From Paracoccus sp. S-4012 (lineage in GTDB: Bacteria; Pseudomonadota; Alphaproteobacteria; Rhodobacterales; Rhodobacteraceae), in the NCBI RefSeq assembly GCF_009674885.1, contig NZ_WKKA01000011.1, forward strand, positions 1 through 64,000: a stretch of DNA of 64,000 nucleotides, written 5' to 3'. Positions 1 through 8,634 of this stretch are shown here, piece by piece. Below the pieces are notes generated by a model. The model searched no databases and was not told the DNA's origin. It saw nothing but the letters and a program-made list of their open reading frames with translations. The position numbers were made by a program, and so were the translations under genes. Each line of letters starts with the position of its first letter. The first letter of the stretch is position 1.

Positions 1-77
1 TGATGGTCGAGGCCTTCGCCCAGATCGACAAGGAGGAGATCGACCCCATCCTCAGCATCACGGCCAAGGCCGCCTGA
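1..77 (+). CDS. 3' end of an unidentified gene, possibly an IS transposase (partial)
   Basis: An open frame runs in from before the window and stops at a TGA at 75-77; the visible tail ends in ITAKAA. I do not recognise the family from so few residues. About 27 bases downstream the sequence TACACCACG (104-112) recurs in the same orientation at 14492-14500, just outside the IS256 transposase fragment, which would fit an outward-facing terminal repeat of an IS256-type element. A transposase tail is therefore an inference from context, not from the protein. From 78 to 329 I see no other gene. Confidence 0.35.
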   Translation, partial: MVEAFAQIDKEEIDPILSITAKAA

Positions 78-329
78 TCATGATCTCAGGCCATCTCACG
101 ATTTACACCACGTTGACGGACGTGACCTCGATGCGGCCCGAAAAGCCGTCTGAAGAGCCGTCCAAGTAGCCGTCCATCGCGACGTCCAATCCCGTGAGCA
201 CCCAAGGATCAGTCGCATGCCTCGGTCAGCAACGGCAGGAGGGGACCGGGGAGGCGCTTACTGACAAGCAGCGTCAACGTCGCCGCCTCGTCGTGCGCGA
301 GCCGTTACTCTGCCACGCCCACGCGGGCG

Positions 330-1148
330 TCAGCTTGGCTCACCGGTACTGAACTCCGGCGCGTAGTGGGCGGTCCAGTACCGCGGGCCGAGCCCCCGGT
401 CGGGTCCGATCATGGAAAATCCACCGTCGACTGGCAGATCGCAGCCATTCACCCAGCTGGCGTCATCTGAAATGGCAAAGGCCACAACATTGGCAACCTC
501 TGGCATCCGGCCGACCCGTCCCAGCGGGACGACTTCAGCACCGGCTTTATCAGCCAGATCGCGATTGTTGTCGGTCATCGCCTCCATTGGCGGTGACCAG
601 GTCCATCCCGGAGACACCGTCACGACACGGATGCCCCTATTGCCAAGCGCAACGGCGGCCAACCGCGTGTAATGCATCAGGCCCGCCTTGCCGACGGAAT
701 ACGGCCCCCGAAAGCCGTTGCCGAACTTGCCTGCCACGCTTCCGATGTTGACGACAACCGAGTTGGGGCGCGTCATCAACGGCACTGCCTTGTCGACAAG
801 AACCGCCGCCCCGACAACATTGACGTTCAGCGCGGCGAGCCAGTCCTCGCGGCGGGTCGAGATGCCGTTATCAAGGTAGGAGCAGGCGTTGTTGACCACG
901 GCGTCAAGATGCCCGTGAACCTCACGAATTTCATCGAGGCAGCCATCGATCTCGGCGTCTGAAGTTATGTCCATACGTCGGTAGACGGCTCGTGCGCCTA
1001 GTTCCGTCGCAATGGCCTCGCCGAGGTCGTCCTCGATTCCGGTGACGACTACATATGCCCCGCGGGCGTGAAGGCCGCGTGCGATATACTCGCCGATGCT
1101 GCGGGTCGCGCCCGTTACGAGGACTACCTTTTCGTCAAGATCTCTCAT
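330..1148 (-). CDS. SDR family NAD(P)-dependent oxidoreductase
   Basis: Cytosolic short-chain dehydrogenase of 272 residues, normal for the classical SDR family. The Rossmann cofactor motif TGATRSIG lies near the N terminus, followed by NNAC, the catalytic Ser in NIGSVAG, and the YSVGK active site. I start at the ATG at 1148 because the protein then begins directly before the first beta strand; the frame is open further upstream but that part resembles no SDR. It is the last gene of the ten-gene minus-strand operon, about 290 bases after the PLP enzyme gene. It probably oxidises or reduces an alcohol/carbonyl intermediate of that pathway; the substrate cannot be read from sequence. Confidence 0.85.
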   Translation of the reverse strand: MRDLDEKVVLVTGATRSIGEYIARGLHARGAYVVVTGIEDDLGEAIATELGARAVYRRMDITSDAEIDGCLDEIREVHGHLDAVVNNACSYLDNGISTRREDWLAALNVNVVGAAVLVDKAVPLMTRPNSVVVNIGSVAGKFGNGFRGPYSVGKAGLMHYTRLAAVALGNRGIRVVTVSPGWTWSPPMEAMTDNNRDLADKAGAEVVPLGRVGRMPEVANVVAFAISDDASWVNGCDLPVDGGFSMIGPDRGLGPRYWTAHYAPEFSTGEPS

Positions 1149-1440
1149 TGTTCTACCCTGTCTGGATGCCTGTCGACCGACTGCCAACCCAACTTCAGAG
1201 GCACCGACGATGCTGGTTTCTTGTGAGGACAAAGTTGCTCATCAGTAAACAAACAACGCCTTCCCGGAGGTCCCGCACCCCTAGCGGAGCAACGATCGCC
1301 GTGCGTGAGTTGTATCGCGAGCTCGCCCCGGACCAGCCGCCGGAGTGCCACCGCTTTGTGTGAGAGTGCCGAGGCCCGCTGAAGGGCTACGTGATGTCCC
1401 CGAGGGGCCAGTTGAGCGGACAGGCCGCTGAGAGTCACTA

Positions 1441-2604
1441 TCAGTACGCTTTGCCCCGCGCAGAGATCGGCCACAGCTTCTCCACTCGCGAATTTCGGAC
1501 ACCGACATACCAGTCATGAAGATTGCAGGTCGGATCGCAGTGGCCGGGAACTAATCTCAGTTTATCGTTGACCTTTAAGACATTGTCCGGATCATCGATG
1601 GTCCCGTGTTCATCGCTGCACTCGACATACTTGACGTCATTCCGCCCGTAGATAACCGGGAGACCGCTATCCACTGACTGTGCCTTCAGGCCTGCATCGC
1701 AAATGGCCCGGGATGGCTGCACGTGGCTCATAACACTTGTCAAGAGGAACAACGCGTTTTCCCACGCGGACTCATCAATACGATTCCCGTCCTTGTCTCG
1801 AACACGGCCGTAGTCGGCATCCATAAAAGCGTAGGAACCGCACTGAAGTTCATTATAAATCCCAGAAGTGGATTCAAAGTAGTATGATCCGGTACCGCCT
1901 CCAGAAACCAATGACGGCTTAAGTCCGATCTGTTCCAAAGCGTCGACTGCCGTCCTAACCTTCGCAGCCGCTATCTCAAACTTGGCTTTGCGGGTCTCGT
2001 ACACCTCGATGTGCTGCAACATTCCCTCATAGGCTTGCAAACCAGAGAATCTTAGGCCCGCGGCACCATCAATCGCCTTTGCAATATCTAAGAGGTCCTG
2101 CGTGGAGGTAACGCCACACCTTCCTGCGCCGCAGTCCAGCTCAACGAAGCATTCAATTGTTGTCCCGTGCGCCTGCGCGGCAGCAGATAGGGCCGCGACA
2201 TTCGCAATATCATCCACACAGACGGTCACCTGCGCACCCCACTGTGGCAGGCGCGCCAAGCGATTGATCTTTTCCCGATCTCTCACCTGATTACTGATGA
2301 GGATATCGCCGACCCCGGCGCGAGCAAAAACCTCAGCTTCGCTGACCTTCTGGCAGGCAACCCCGACCGCCCCACCCAGCTCCTGCTGAAGCCTTAGAAC
2401 ATCCACCGACTTATGCATCTTGCCGTGTGCGCGGTGTCGCATCCCATGAGCTTTCGCGTAGGCGCCCATCTTCGCAATATTGCGCTCTAAGGCGTCGAGA
2501 TCGAGAATCAAGCTAGGTGTCTGAACTTCCGACTCGTGCATGCCAGGCAATGCAGGCACATCGAAACCAACCTCAAGACCATCGAAGGCACTTGCTGAAT
2601 CCAT
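1441..2604 (-). CDS. DSD1-family PLP enzyme (D-threonine aldolase / D-serine dehydratase-like)
   Basis: A 387-residue protein of the alanine-racemase-fold III group that includes D-threonine aldolase, 3-hydroxy-D-aspartate aldolase and eukaryotic-type D-serine dehydratase. The PLP-lysine region reads HGKMHKS (about residues 60-66; usually H-A-K-T-H-K) and the C-terminal metal site reads GHCDPTCNLHD, with the His/Cys pair that binds the divalent metal in this family. Start supported by GGGAG about 10 bases before the ATG. Known members cleave D-beta-hydroxy amino acids to glycine plus an aldehyde, or eliminate water. In this operon it follows an amide hydrolase, so it may act on the amine that enzyme frees. 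Substrate unknown. Confidence 0.85.
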   Translation of the reverse strand: MDSASAFDGLEVGFDVPALPGMHESEVQTPSLILDLDALERNIAKMGAYAKAHGMRHRAHGKMHKSVDVLRLQQELGGAVGVACQKVSEAEVFARAGVGDILISNQVRDREKINRLARLPQWGAQVTVCVDDIANVAALSAAAQAHGTTIECFVELDCGAGRCGVTSTQDLLDIAKAIDGAAGLRFSGLQAYEGMLQHIEVYETRKAKFEIAAAKVRTAVDALEQIGLKPSLVSGGGTGSYYFESTSGIYNELQCGSYAFMDADYGRVRDKDGNRIDESAWENALFLLTSVMSHVQPSRAICDAGLKAQSVDSGLPVIYGRNDVKYVECSDEHGTIDDPDNVLKVNDKLRLVPGHCDPTCNLHDWYVGVRNSRVEKLWPISARGKAY

Positions 2605-2692
2605 GGGTACATCACTCCCGAAACACCTCAGCGCGCAACACTCAGGGCATCGCTAAAAACACCGGCATGGCCCGTCCATGCACGCTGCTGGA

Positions 2693-3721
2693 TCATGCTC
2701 CCGAAGGGAGCTCACTCGCCAGATGAAACAAGCAGTCGCCCCGTTTAGTCCTCCCGGGGATCCTCTTGCACATGACGATTCCTTCTCTTTGGAAGTAGCT
2801 GATAGTGGGCTCGAGCCATGGAGTCTCCGGAGAGTGAATCCGACCTGCAGCTTGCCCGGAAATCACCTCGTCGCCCGGCTCCACCAGTGGCTCGAAAATG
2901 CCATCCTCTGTAGCATACACGTAGTAGTCAGGTCCTTTCAACTCCAGGAGCCGCGTGGGCCGATCGACAGGAATGAAGTCTTCCTGCGGCAGGATTCCTG
3001 CATGAACCAACAGGTTGTTAATCCCCCTGCAACCGATTCGAAGCCCGCCAGCATGAACCGAGCCTGCGCCGCCAAGTTCCGTATTGATCGCTAACTTACC
3101 ACATCTCTCGGCAGCTCCCCATAACGAGCTCTCACCGCCGGTGCCGTTGCCCCCTGCCGAGACGTATCCATAGGGAGCGCCGAATGCCTTGAGCATACCG
3201 AGGAGGGGGCCAAGCTTCGCTGGATCGGACGGTCGAACTGTAAGAGTCGAGGGGACGTACATCAAAGAGCTGCCGCCTGAATGCAGGTCGCAGATGTAGT
3301 CGGACATGGGCACCAGGACGGTCTCGTAGAAGTAGGCGATCTGCTCGGTAACACTGCCGGAGGGGTCACCTGGAAAGGCCCGATTGAGATTGCCACCGTC
3401 AATCGGAGAAGTGCGCAAACCGGCTTTGCCAGCCGGAAAGTTCGCCATCGGCGTGATTATAACTCTGCCCGAGATGCGGTCCGGACTTAATCCCCTCGCA
3501 AGGTTGCAAAGTGCTACTTGTCCCTCATATTCATCACCGTGATTTCCAGATACAAGCAGTGCCGTCGGGCCCTCGCCGTTCCGGACAACAACAATGGGGA
3601 TCGGAATGAAGCCAAATGCCGACTCGTGCACTGAATTAAAAAGGCGGATGAACCCGGTGTGCTTCCCGTCGGTTTCGAAGGGAACCTCGGAGAAGAGGCG
3701 ACTCGGCGACGTTGATGACAT
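2693..3721 (-). CDS. Succinylglutamate desuccinylase/aspartoacylase family deacylase
   Basis: A 342-residue zinc-dependent hydrolase of the M14-like AstE/AspA family, whose members remove acyl groups from amino acids (aspartoacylase, AstE, and DoeB of ectoine breakdown). The zinc motif H-x-x-E is visible in NHGDEYEGQ near residue 80 and the third ligand in CDLHSGG; GGNLNRAFPG between them is typical. I start at the ATG at 3721 because AGGGAG lies just upstream; the longer frame adds a Cys/Ser-rich stretch unlike the family. It sits between the acyl-CoA ligase (104 bases upstream) and the PLP enzyme. Likely removes an N-acyl group so that the amine can be handled by the PLP enzyme and the acid by the ligase; that link is inference. 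Confidence 0.85.
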   Translation of the reverse strand: MSSTSPSRLFSEVPFETDGKHTGFIRLFNSVHESAFGFIPIPIVVVRNGEGPTALLVSGNHGDEYEGQVALCNLARGLSPDRISGRVIITPMANFPAGKAGLRTSPIDGGNLNRAFPGDPSGSVTEQIAYFYETVLVPMSDYICDLHSGGSSLMYVPSTLTVRPSDPAKLGPLLGMLKAFGAPYGYVSAGGNGTGGESSLWGAAERCGKLAINTELGGAGSVHAGGLRIGCRGINNLLVHAGILPQEDFIPVDRPTRLLELKGPDYYVYATEDGIFEPLVEPGDEVISGQAAGRIHSPETPWLEPTISYFQREGIVMCKRIPGRTKRGDCLFHLASELPSGA

Positions 3722-3824
3722 CAATTTCTCCCTGGACATGAGGTAGAGATGACCGGTCCCGCGATACAATGACGCCGGGCACCTTTCTGAATCGGCCGAG
3801 CCACGGATTCCGAGCCCGCAGCAA

Positions 3825-5438
3825 CTAGGTGATGCGCTGAACCAACTCGTCCATCCCTTTGACAGTTCCCGTGAGCGGCCCTCCATCCCACATACCGTCG
3901 ATCACTCCGTCTGACACTAACCCCGCGCGCTGCACTTTTTCCGTGCCCGTTCTCTCAAACTCGGTAACCGTTCGGATGTAGCGCGGCATCGCATACGAGG
4001 GGAGCTCGGCTACCAGATAGCGCAGAAGATCGTCAACGCGTTCTTTTCCGCCGAGCCAGATCACAGCAATAGCCACATCGTCGTCACCCAGGTCCGATTT
4101 GATCGCGTAAGCCACGCACTCCTCGACCAGCTTCGACGAGTGTACGACATCCTCAAGCTCGAGAGTTGAAATGTTTTCGCCACGACGGCGGATGGCTTCC
4201 TTTTTTCGATCCACGAAGTAATACCATCCGGCTTGATCCTGCTTGAGTAGATCGCCTGAATGAAACCACCAGTTACGCCATGACTTAAGCGTCTCCTCGG
4301 GCATGTTAAGGTAACCGCCAGGCGCTACCCACATCGTCTTTGGGCGGATAATCAGTTCACCGACCGAGCCCAAAGCGACCGGAGCATCCAAATCGTCGAC
4401 CAGCATCACCTCGAAATCATCAATCGGCCGACCGCAGGATCCTGCCGGAGCTCGACCCTGAGTATCCGTCCATAGTACGATGCCCATATCAGAAAGCCCG
4501 TACGCCGATACGGTCTGAAAACCAAAGCGCGCGCTCAACTCCCTGATTTGGGCTGCTGTGCCGGGTACGGCTAGTACTAGCCTGAGACGATGCTCGCGTT
4601 CTATCGGCTCCGGCTCTCGAGCCAGAAGTACCGCAATCATTGAACCGAGGAAGCTCAACGTCGTCGCATTGTAGTCAACGACCTCTCGCCAGAATCTCGA
4701 GGCGCTGAATCGCCGACTGATAACGACTTCGCAGCCCGCGTAAATGGTGGCGCAAGTGGCGGAGATCAGTGCATTGCTATGAAAGAGCGGCAAGCATGTG
4801 TAAACAACGTCGTCGTCGGTAAACCCCTGCTGCTCCGCATTGATCCTTGCAGTGGCGCCGACGTGTGGTGCGGTGCCCAGAATACCCTTTGAGGGGCCGG
4901 TGGTGCCTGACGTAAACGAGATGATAACCGGCTGCATCGGATCGGGTGACGCCGGCGGCACTTCGATAGGAGCGGCATCGAGAAACGGATGAAACTCTGA
5001 TGTCTCGACGGAGCAAGCCTCATCCATGCGGCCCCATTGTGGCAGAGCAATCGTCCTAGCATCCGTCACCAACGCTTGAGCGAGCGCCTCATCCATAGAA
5101 GATCGACGATCTTCTTCGACGAACACAATTTTGGGCCGGCTGCGGCCGAGCATGCCCGAGAGAATCCGCCCCTTCAGCTCCGGGTTGAGCGGCACTCCCG
5201 CAGCACCGAGATACTTGGCGGCAAACCAAAGAAACACAAACTCTTCACGATTTCGCAGGCTGATTCCGACCGTGTCGCCCTCGCCTATTCCGAAAGTTTT
5301 CAGCGCCGAAGCGAATCGCAAGATCTGATACCAAGCTTCACTGAAGGTGAAACTTCTGCCATCCACCATCGAAAGCCACCGCCGGTGTGGCTGGCGTACG
5401 GCACGCTCGCTCAATATATCCAGCACAGGAGTATCCAC
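3825..5438 (-). CDS. Class I adenylate-forming acyl-CoA ligase (CaiC-like)
   Basis: A 537-residue ANL-superfamily ligase that activates a carboxylic acid with ATP and joins it to CoA. The P-loop SFTSGTTGPSKG, the YGLSD A5 motif (usually YG-T-E), FHSGD, and the hinge DRKKEAIRRRGENIS are all present, and a candidate catalytic Lys sits in TGTEKVQR near the C terminus. Overall pattern is closest to crotonobetaine/carnitine-CoA ligases and other 'ATP-dependent acyl-CoA ligases'. It follows the DUF35 gene after 38 bases and precedes the deacylase. It would supply the CoA thioester that the thiolase-fold/DUF35 pair acts on; the acid itself cannot be named. Confidence 0.88.
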   Translation of the reverse strand: MDTPVLDILSERAVRQPHRRWLSMVDGRSFTFSEAWYQILRFASALKTFGIGEGDTVGISLRNREEFVFLWFAAKYLGAAGVPLNPELKGRILSGMLGRSRPKIVFVEEDRRSSMDEALAQALVTDARTIALPQWGRMDEACSVETSEFHPFLDAAPIEVPPASPDPMQPVIISFTSGTTGPSKGILGTAPHVGATARINAEQQGFTDDDVVYTCLPLFHSNALISATCATIYAGCEVVISRRFSASRFWREVVDYNATTLSFLGSMIAVLLAREPEPIEREHRLRLVLAVPGTAAQIRELSARFGFQTVSAYGLSDMGIVLWTDTQGRAPAGSCGRPIDDFEVMLVDDLDAPVALGSVGELIIRPKTMWVAPGGYLNMPEETLKSWRNWWFHSGDLLKQDQAGWYYFVDRKKEAIRRRGENISTLELEDVVHSSKLVEECVAYAIKSDLGDDDVAIAVIWLGGKERVDDLLRYLVAELPSYAMPRYIRTVTEFERTGTEKVQRAGLVSDGVIDGMWDGGPLTGTVKGMDELVQRIT

Positions 5439-5476
5439 AGTTCACCTCACATGGGATTCGGACGCCCGGCGACTGC

Positions 5477-5854
5477 CTAGCTGATTGGCTCAGCACAGGG
5501 CCACAACATTCCATTTACAGGTAACCAGACAAGTCTTGCTCGTCGTGCGGACCCCATGGCTCGCCCGGACCGAGTCACAAACGCAATCCCCTCGTCCAAT
5601 CGAAGGCCGACAATTTCATAAGGGCCTCCAGCAAGCATTTTTTTGGGTACTCCGCGAACGACGCTGACAGCTGAAATGACCGTGCCAAGGCCCCCCACCG
5701 GCTGCCAAGAAAATGCTGATGAAGCGCAACTCGGACAGTTTACGCGAGGGAACCAGCACCAGGCTCCGCATCCCCGACACTTGGGAAATAAAACCTTGGC
5801 CGCATCACCCACGCCTTCACCCCGCATCTGTGAGATCTGAGAAGGAAGTACCAT
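5477..5854 (-). CDS. Zn-ribbon OB-fold protein (DUF35 family)
   Basis: A 125-residue protein with a rubredoxin-like zinc ribbon (C-R-G-C about residues 27-30, then C-P-S-C about 14 residues later) and a C-terminal OB fold, the layout of DUF35/ChsH2-type proteins. DUF35 proteins are obligate partners of thiolase-fold enzymes; with Ltp2 in steroid side-chain breakdown the pair makes a retro-aldolase. Here the gene follows the thiolase-fold gene after 5 bases. No clear Shine-Dalgarno precedes the ATG at 5854; an internal ATG at 5827 is possible but would cut the N-terminal helix. Role as partner of the neighbour is inferred from family and position. Confidence 0.85.
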   Translation of the reverse strand: MVLPSQISQMRGEGVGDAAKVLFPKCRGCGAWCWFPRVNCPSCASSAFSWQPVGGLGTVISAVSVVRGVPKKMLAGGPYEIVGLRLDEGIAFVTRSGRAMGSARRARLVWLPVNGMLWPCAEPIS

Positions 5855-5859
5855 TGCGC

Positions 5860-7044
5860 TCAGTGTCCGCCGACCAACAAAACTCCGCTGGAACGTGGCC
5901 CGAACTGGGATGCAAGGCCGACCGTCATTACGAGAGCATTGTTCGCGTCTTCAACCTGGTTCTCCCCAGCGCGCCCACTAACCTGCCTGACTGCTTCAAT
6001 TACAGGAACGAAGCCACCGACCACTCCAGCTTGGCCGCATGCCAGCATACCCCCGCCCGTGTTGACCGGCAGATCGCCGTCGCGCGAAATATCCAACTCT
6101 CGGAGGAAAACGCTACCTTGACCGGTCTCACAGAAGCCAGCGGCCTCATACTGCATCAACGTCAAGAAGGGCGTATCATCATAGCACTGGAACATGTCGA
6201 TATCGGAATGATCGATGCCACATTCTCGCAGTAGACGCGCGACTCGGGCCGGCCAGTCTGAACGAAAGATTTCGCGCGGATGATCAATACATGAGAAGTC
6301 GTGCCCGTGTTGTTCGCCGCCGCCGCGAATGTAGGCCACCCTTTCAGATGTCGCCCGCGCATTGGACGCGTTCGTCAGAAGAACCGCAGCCGCCCCAAAG
6401 CCGGAGTGTAGGCAGTCGAAGAGCTTCAGCCCGCCTGCAATCTGGCGTGACGCGTCATATTCGGCACGTGTCAGCTCAGACCGAAACATCGCCAGTGGAT
6501 TTCGGCTACCATACCTCCTCTGTTCACTCGCTATCTTGAACAATATCTCGGCGTCGAGGTTAAACTCTCGCGAATAGGCGTCTTGAAGAAGCGCCAGCAA
6601 TGTGGTCGAGCTGGCCGCCCCTACGGGCGCCAAGAAGTCCCGCAGGCTCTTGTTGTTCTCTGCCAAGAGGGTCTGCAAATTCTCGGTTGATAACGCATCA
6701 ACACCACAGCAAAGGACATACTCCGACTCGCCCGATTCTATGGCGCGTGCCGCTCTGAGAACTGCAGACAAGCCGCTTACTCCACCTAGATCTGGGCTGT
6801 CGATCCATTTCGGTGTGAGTCCGAGAGAAACTGCAGTGTCGCCTGCACGATCAGGTAAAGCAGTGTAAGATGACAGGGCAAACCCATCAATCTTCGACTT
6901 CTCGACGCCGGTTCTTCTCAAAACTGCCGACACCACGTCGGATAGCATAAGCTCGCTGGTCCTGACCTCGGTCTTCGTGACGCCAGACTCGGCAAAATCC
7001 ACCACGGCAACGTTTTCGAATGTTAGCTCAGAAGTCGTTGTCAT
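5860..7044 (-). CDS. Thiolase-fold protein lacking the canonical Cys/His (Ltp2-like)
   Basis: A 394-residue thiolase-superfamily protein of the SCP-x/lipid-transfer type. Where thiolases carry the nucleophile in C-x-S-G, this protein has GGVSG (Val near residue 89), and where they have G-H-P it has NTGGGMLACGQAG, so the His is Gln. Claisen chemistry is therefore unlikely. The segment MFQCYDDTPFLTLMQYEAAG aligns by eye with the Tyr-bearing active-site stretch of Ltp2-type aldolases. ATG at 7044 overlaps the permease stop (ATGA). Followed by its probable DUF35 partner. I infer a retro-aldolase or related C-C cleavage on a CoA thioester; this needs biochemical proof. Confidence 0.82.
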   Translation of the reverse strand: MTTTSELTFENVAVVDFAESGVTKTEVRTSELMLSDVVSAVLRRTGVEKSKIDGFALSSYTALPDRAGDTAVSLGLTPKWIDSPDLGGVSGLSAVLRAARAIESGESEYVLCCGVDALSTENLQTLLAENNKSLRDFLAPVGAASSTTLLALLQDAYSREFNLDAEILFKIASEQRRYGSRNPLAMFRSELTRAEYDASRQIAGGLKLFDCLHSGFGAAAVLLTNASNARATSERVAYIRGGGEQHGHDFSCIDHPREIFRSDWPARVARLLRECGIDHSDIDMFQCYDDTPFLTLMQYEAAGFCETGQGSVFLRELDISRDGDLPVNTGGGMLACGQAGVVGGFVPVIEAVRQVSGRAGENQVEDANNALVMTVGLASQFGPRSSGVLLVGGH

Positions 7045-7835
7045 CTGCTTCCCTCTGCCGACCACCTGAGCTGCCGATCGCGGAATCGAGTGTATACAAA
7101 ATCGCTGACGACCGCCCCCAAGCATACAAGTATCAAGGCCATGTACAGTCCGTGAATATCAAAAAGGTTGTACGAGTTAATCAGAGCCCCACCGAGCCCG
7201 TTCCCAGCAGTCGTCAGGACCTCGCCAAAGAAAACTCCGATAATTGCGCCCAGGAGTGCGAACCTTCCGGCAGCCAGGATAGCTGGAAGCGCATTGGGGA
7301 GATAGACCACCAGTAGTTCTGCCCCGCGTGACACCCCAAGGGAACGAGCTGACCAGACGAGTTCCTTTTCCGTCCTCAGCACTCTTTCTGCCGTCGCAAC
7401 GATGACAGGAAATACCGCCTCTATAAAACCCAACCCGATTATCGAAGGGTTCCCTCTCCCGAGTATAAGAAATAGAGCCGGGATAAAAGCTACTTTTGGT
7501 ACGGGGAACAAGAGCTTAACAATCGGATAGACAGCCGACCGCACGACCGGTGACCGCCCGATCAGTAAACCGATGAGGGTTCCAACAACCATTGCGGCCG
7601 AGAACGCGACGGCAACTCGTAGTACCGTGACGCCGATCAGAGGAAGATGGGCGCCGAATCGACCCTCCAAGAAGAACGCGCGGTATATTGCGCTGGGCGG
7701 CGGCAATATGAGTGGCGAGACCCCAATCACAGAACTAAGAAGCTGCCAACAAGCGAGAATCACCAACGCAGGAAAAACTATCTGCCGCACGATCCCGCTT
7801 ATCAGCGTATCCCGAGACGGTTTGAGCTTACTCAT
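7041..7835 (-). CDS. ABC transporter permease (NitT/TauT type), second subunit
   Basis: A 264-residue inner-membrane permease of the SsuC/TauC binding-protein-dependent type with about six hydrophobic segments. The cytoplasmic EAA loop that docks on the ATPase reads EKELVWSARSLGVSRG near the middle. I start at the ATG at 7835, which overlaps the end of the preceding permease gene by 8 bases; the upstream part of the frame is not membrane-protein-like. It pairs with the neighbouring permease as a heterodimer. Imports the substrate of the operon; family members carry sulfonates, nitrate, pyrimidine precursors and other small anions, so the family alone does not give the ligand. Confidence 0.88.
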   Translation of the reverse strand: MSKLKPSRDTLISGIVRQIVFPALVILACWQLLSSVIGVSPLILPPPSAIYRAFFLEGRFGAHLPLIGVTVLRVAVAFSAAMVVGTLIGLLIGRSPVVRSAVYPIVKLLFPVPKVAFIPALFLILGRGNPSIIGLGFIEAVFPVIVATAERVLRTEKELVWSARSLGVSRGAELLVVYLPNALPAILAAGRFALLGAIIGVFFGEVLTTAGNGLGGALINSYNLFDIHGLYMALILVCLGAVVSDFVYTRFRDRQLRWSAEGSR

Positions 7836-8634
7836 CGAGTGTTGACCATTCCTTGAGGTGCGCGTCCCATGGAAAAAGAAGCCTGCCGAATAGGTAGAAC
7901 AGGGAATCAAGACCTACCCCGATAAAAGTTGCCACCAATGCAGCTCCCCACACCGTTTGGTAGTCCCCGATGGCGTATGCATTGAACAGGAAGGCGCCTA
8001 TCCCTCCATTCCGAATCAACAGCTCCGTGCCAATAGTCGCAAACAACGAAGTTGGAAGAGCGATCCTCAACGCCGTTAGCAAGCGAGGCGCTACCGCAGG
8101 GATTGTGACTGACCAGGCGAGACGAGAACCGTGACAGCCGAGTGACCGTGCTGCCCATATCTGCTTTTCATCGACTTCGATGAAGGCATGATACATCAGC
8201 ATGCTCGCTGGGACCATCGCGGCAAGCATAACAATGCCGGACATCGTCAACAGACCCACACCAAGCCAGCCCGCAAAAATCAGGATGAGGATCGCGTTTG
8301 GCATCGGGTAGATGAACCCCAGGACGGGCTGTACTACTCCCGCCAAGAACCGAGATCTTGCCATCAGGAGGCCCAAAAGGAGGGAGAATATTGTTGCCGC
8401 GCCGAAGCCTATACCCCACCGCTGTCCCGAGATTAGCAAAGCTTGTGTAAGCTGCCCGCTCCTCAACTGTTCGTAGACCCGGCCGAGTACCCCGCTAAGG
8501 CTGGGCAGCTGACTGTCGTACCCGAAGCGCGGAAACCACTCTAGGAACGCGAGTACAATTATGCATGAAGCTAGGCTAATCGCCAGCGGCGGAATTACAG
8601 GGAGCAATCTCTGTTCAGTCCGCATCATCGGCAT
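7828..8634 (-). CDS. ABC transporter permease (NitT/TauT type), first subunit
   Basis: About 268 residues with six predicted membrane spans; EAA-type loop DEKQIWAARSLGCHGS is clear. Several ATGs cluster at its 5' end (8676, 8634, 8628, 8625), all inside the end of the ATPase gene; I take 8634, but the start is uncertain because no strong Shine-Dalgarno distinguishes them. Translationally coupled to both neighbours. Two different permease genes, rather than one, suggest a heterodimeric channel, which is less usual for the SsuABC/TauABC class. Confidence 0.86.
   Translation of the reverse strand: MPMMRTEQRLLPVIPPLAISLASCIIVLAFLEWFPRFGYDSQLPSLSGVLGRVYEQLRSGQLTQALLISGQRWGIGFGAATIFSLLLGLLMARSRFLAGVVQPVLGFIYPMPNAILILIFAGWLGVGLLTMSGIVMLAAMVPASMLMYHAFIEVDEKQIWAARSLGCHGSRLAWSVTIPAVAPRLLTALRIALPTSLFATIGTELLIRNGGIGAFLFNAYAIGDYQTVWGAALVATFIGVGLDSLFYLFGRLLFPWDAHLKEWSTLDE

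Noticed and set aside
5860..7044. Acetyl-CoA acetyltransferase
   Set aside because: The nucleophilic Cys and the catalytic His positions are Val and Gln, so the automatic thiolase name would mislead.
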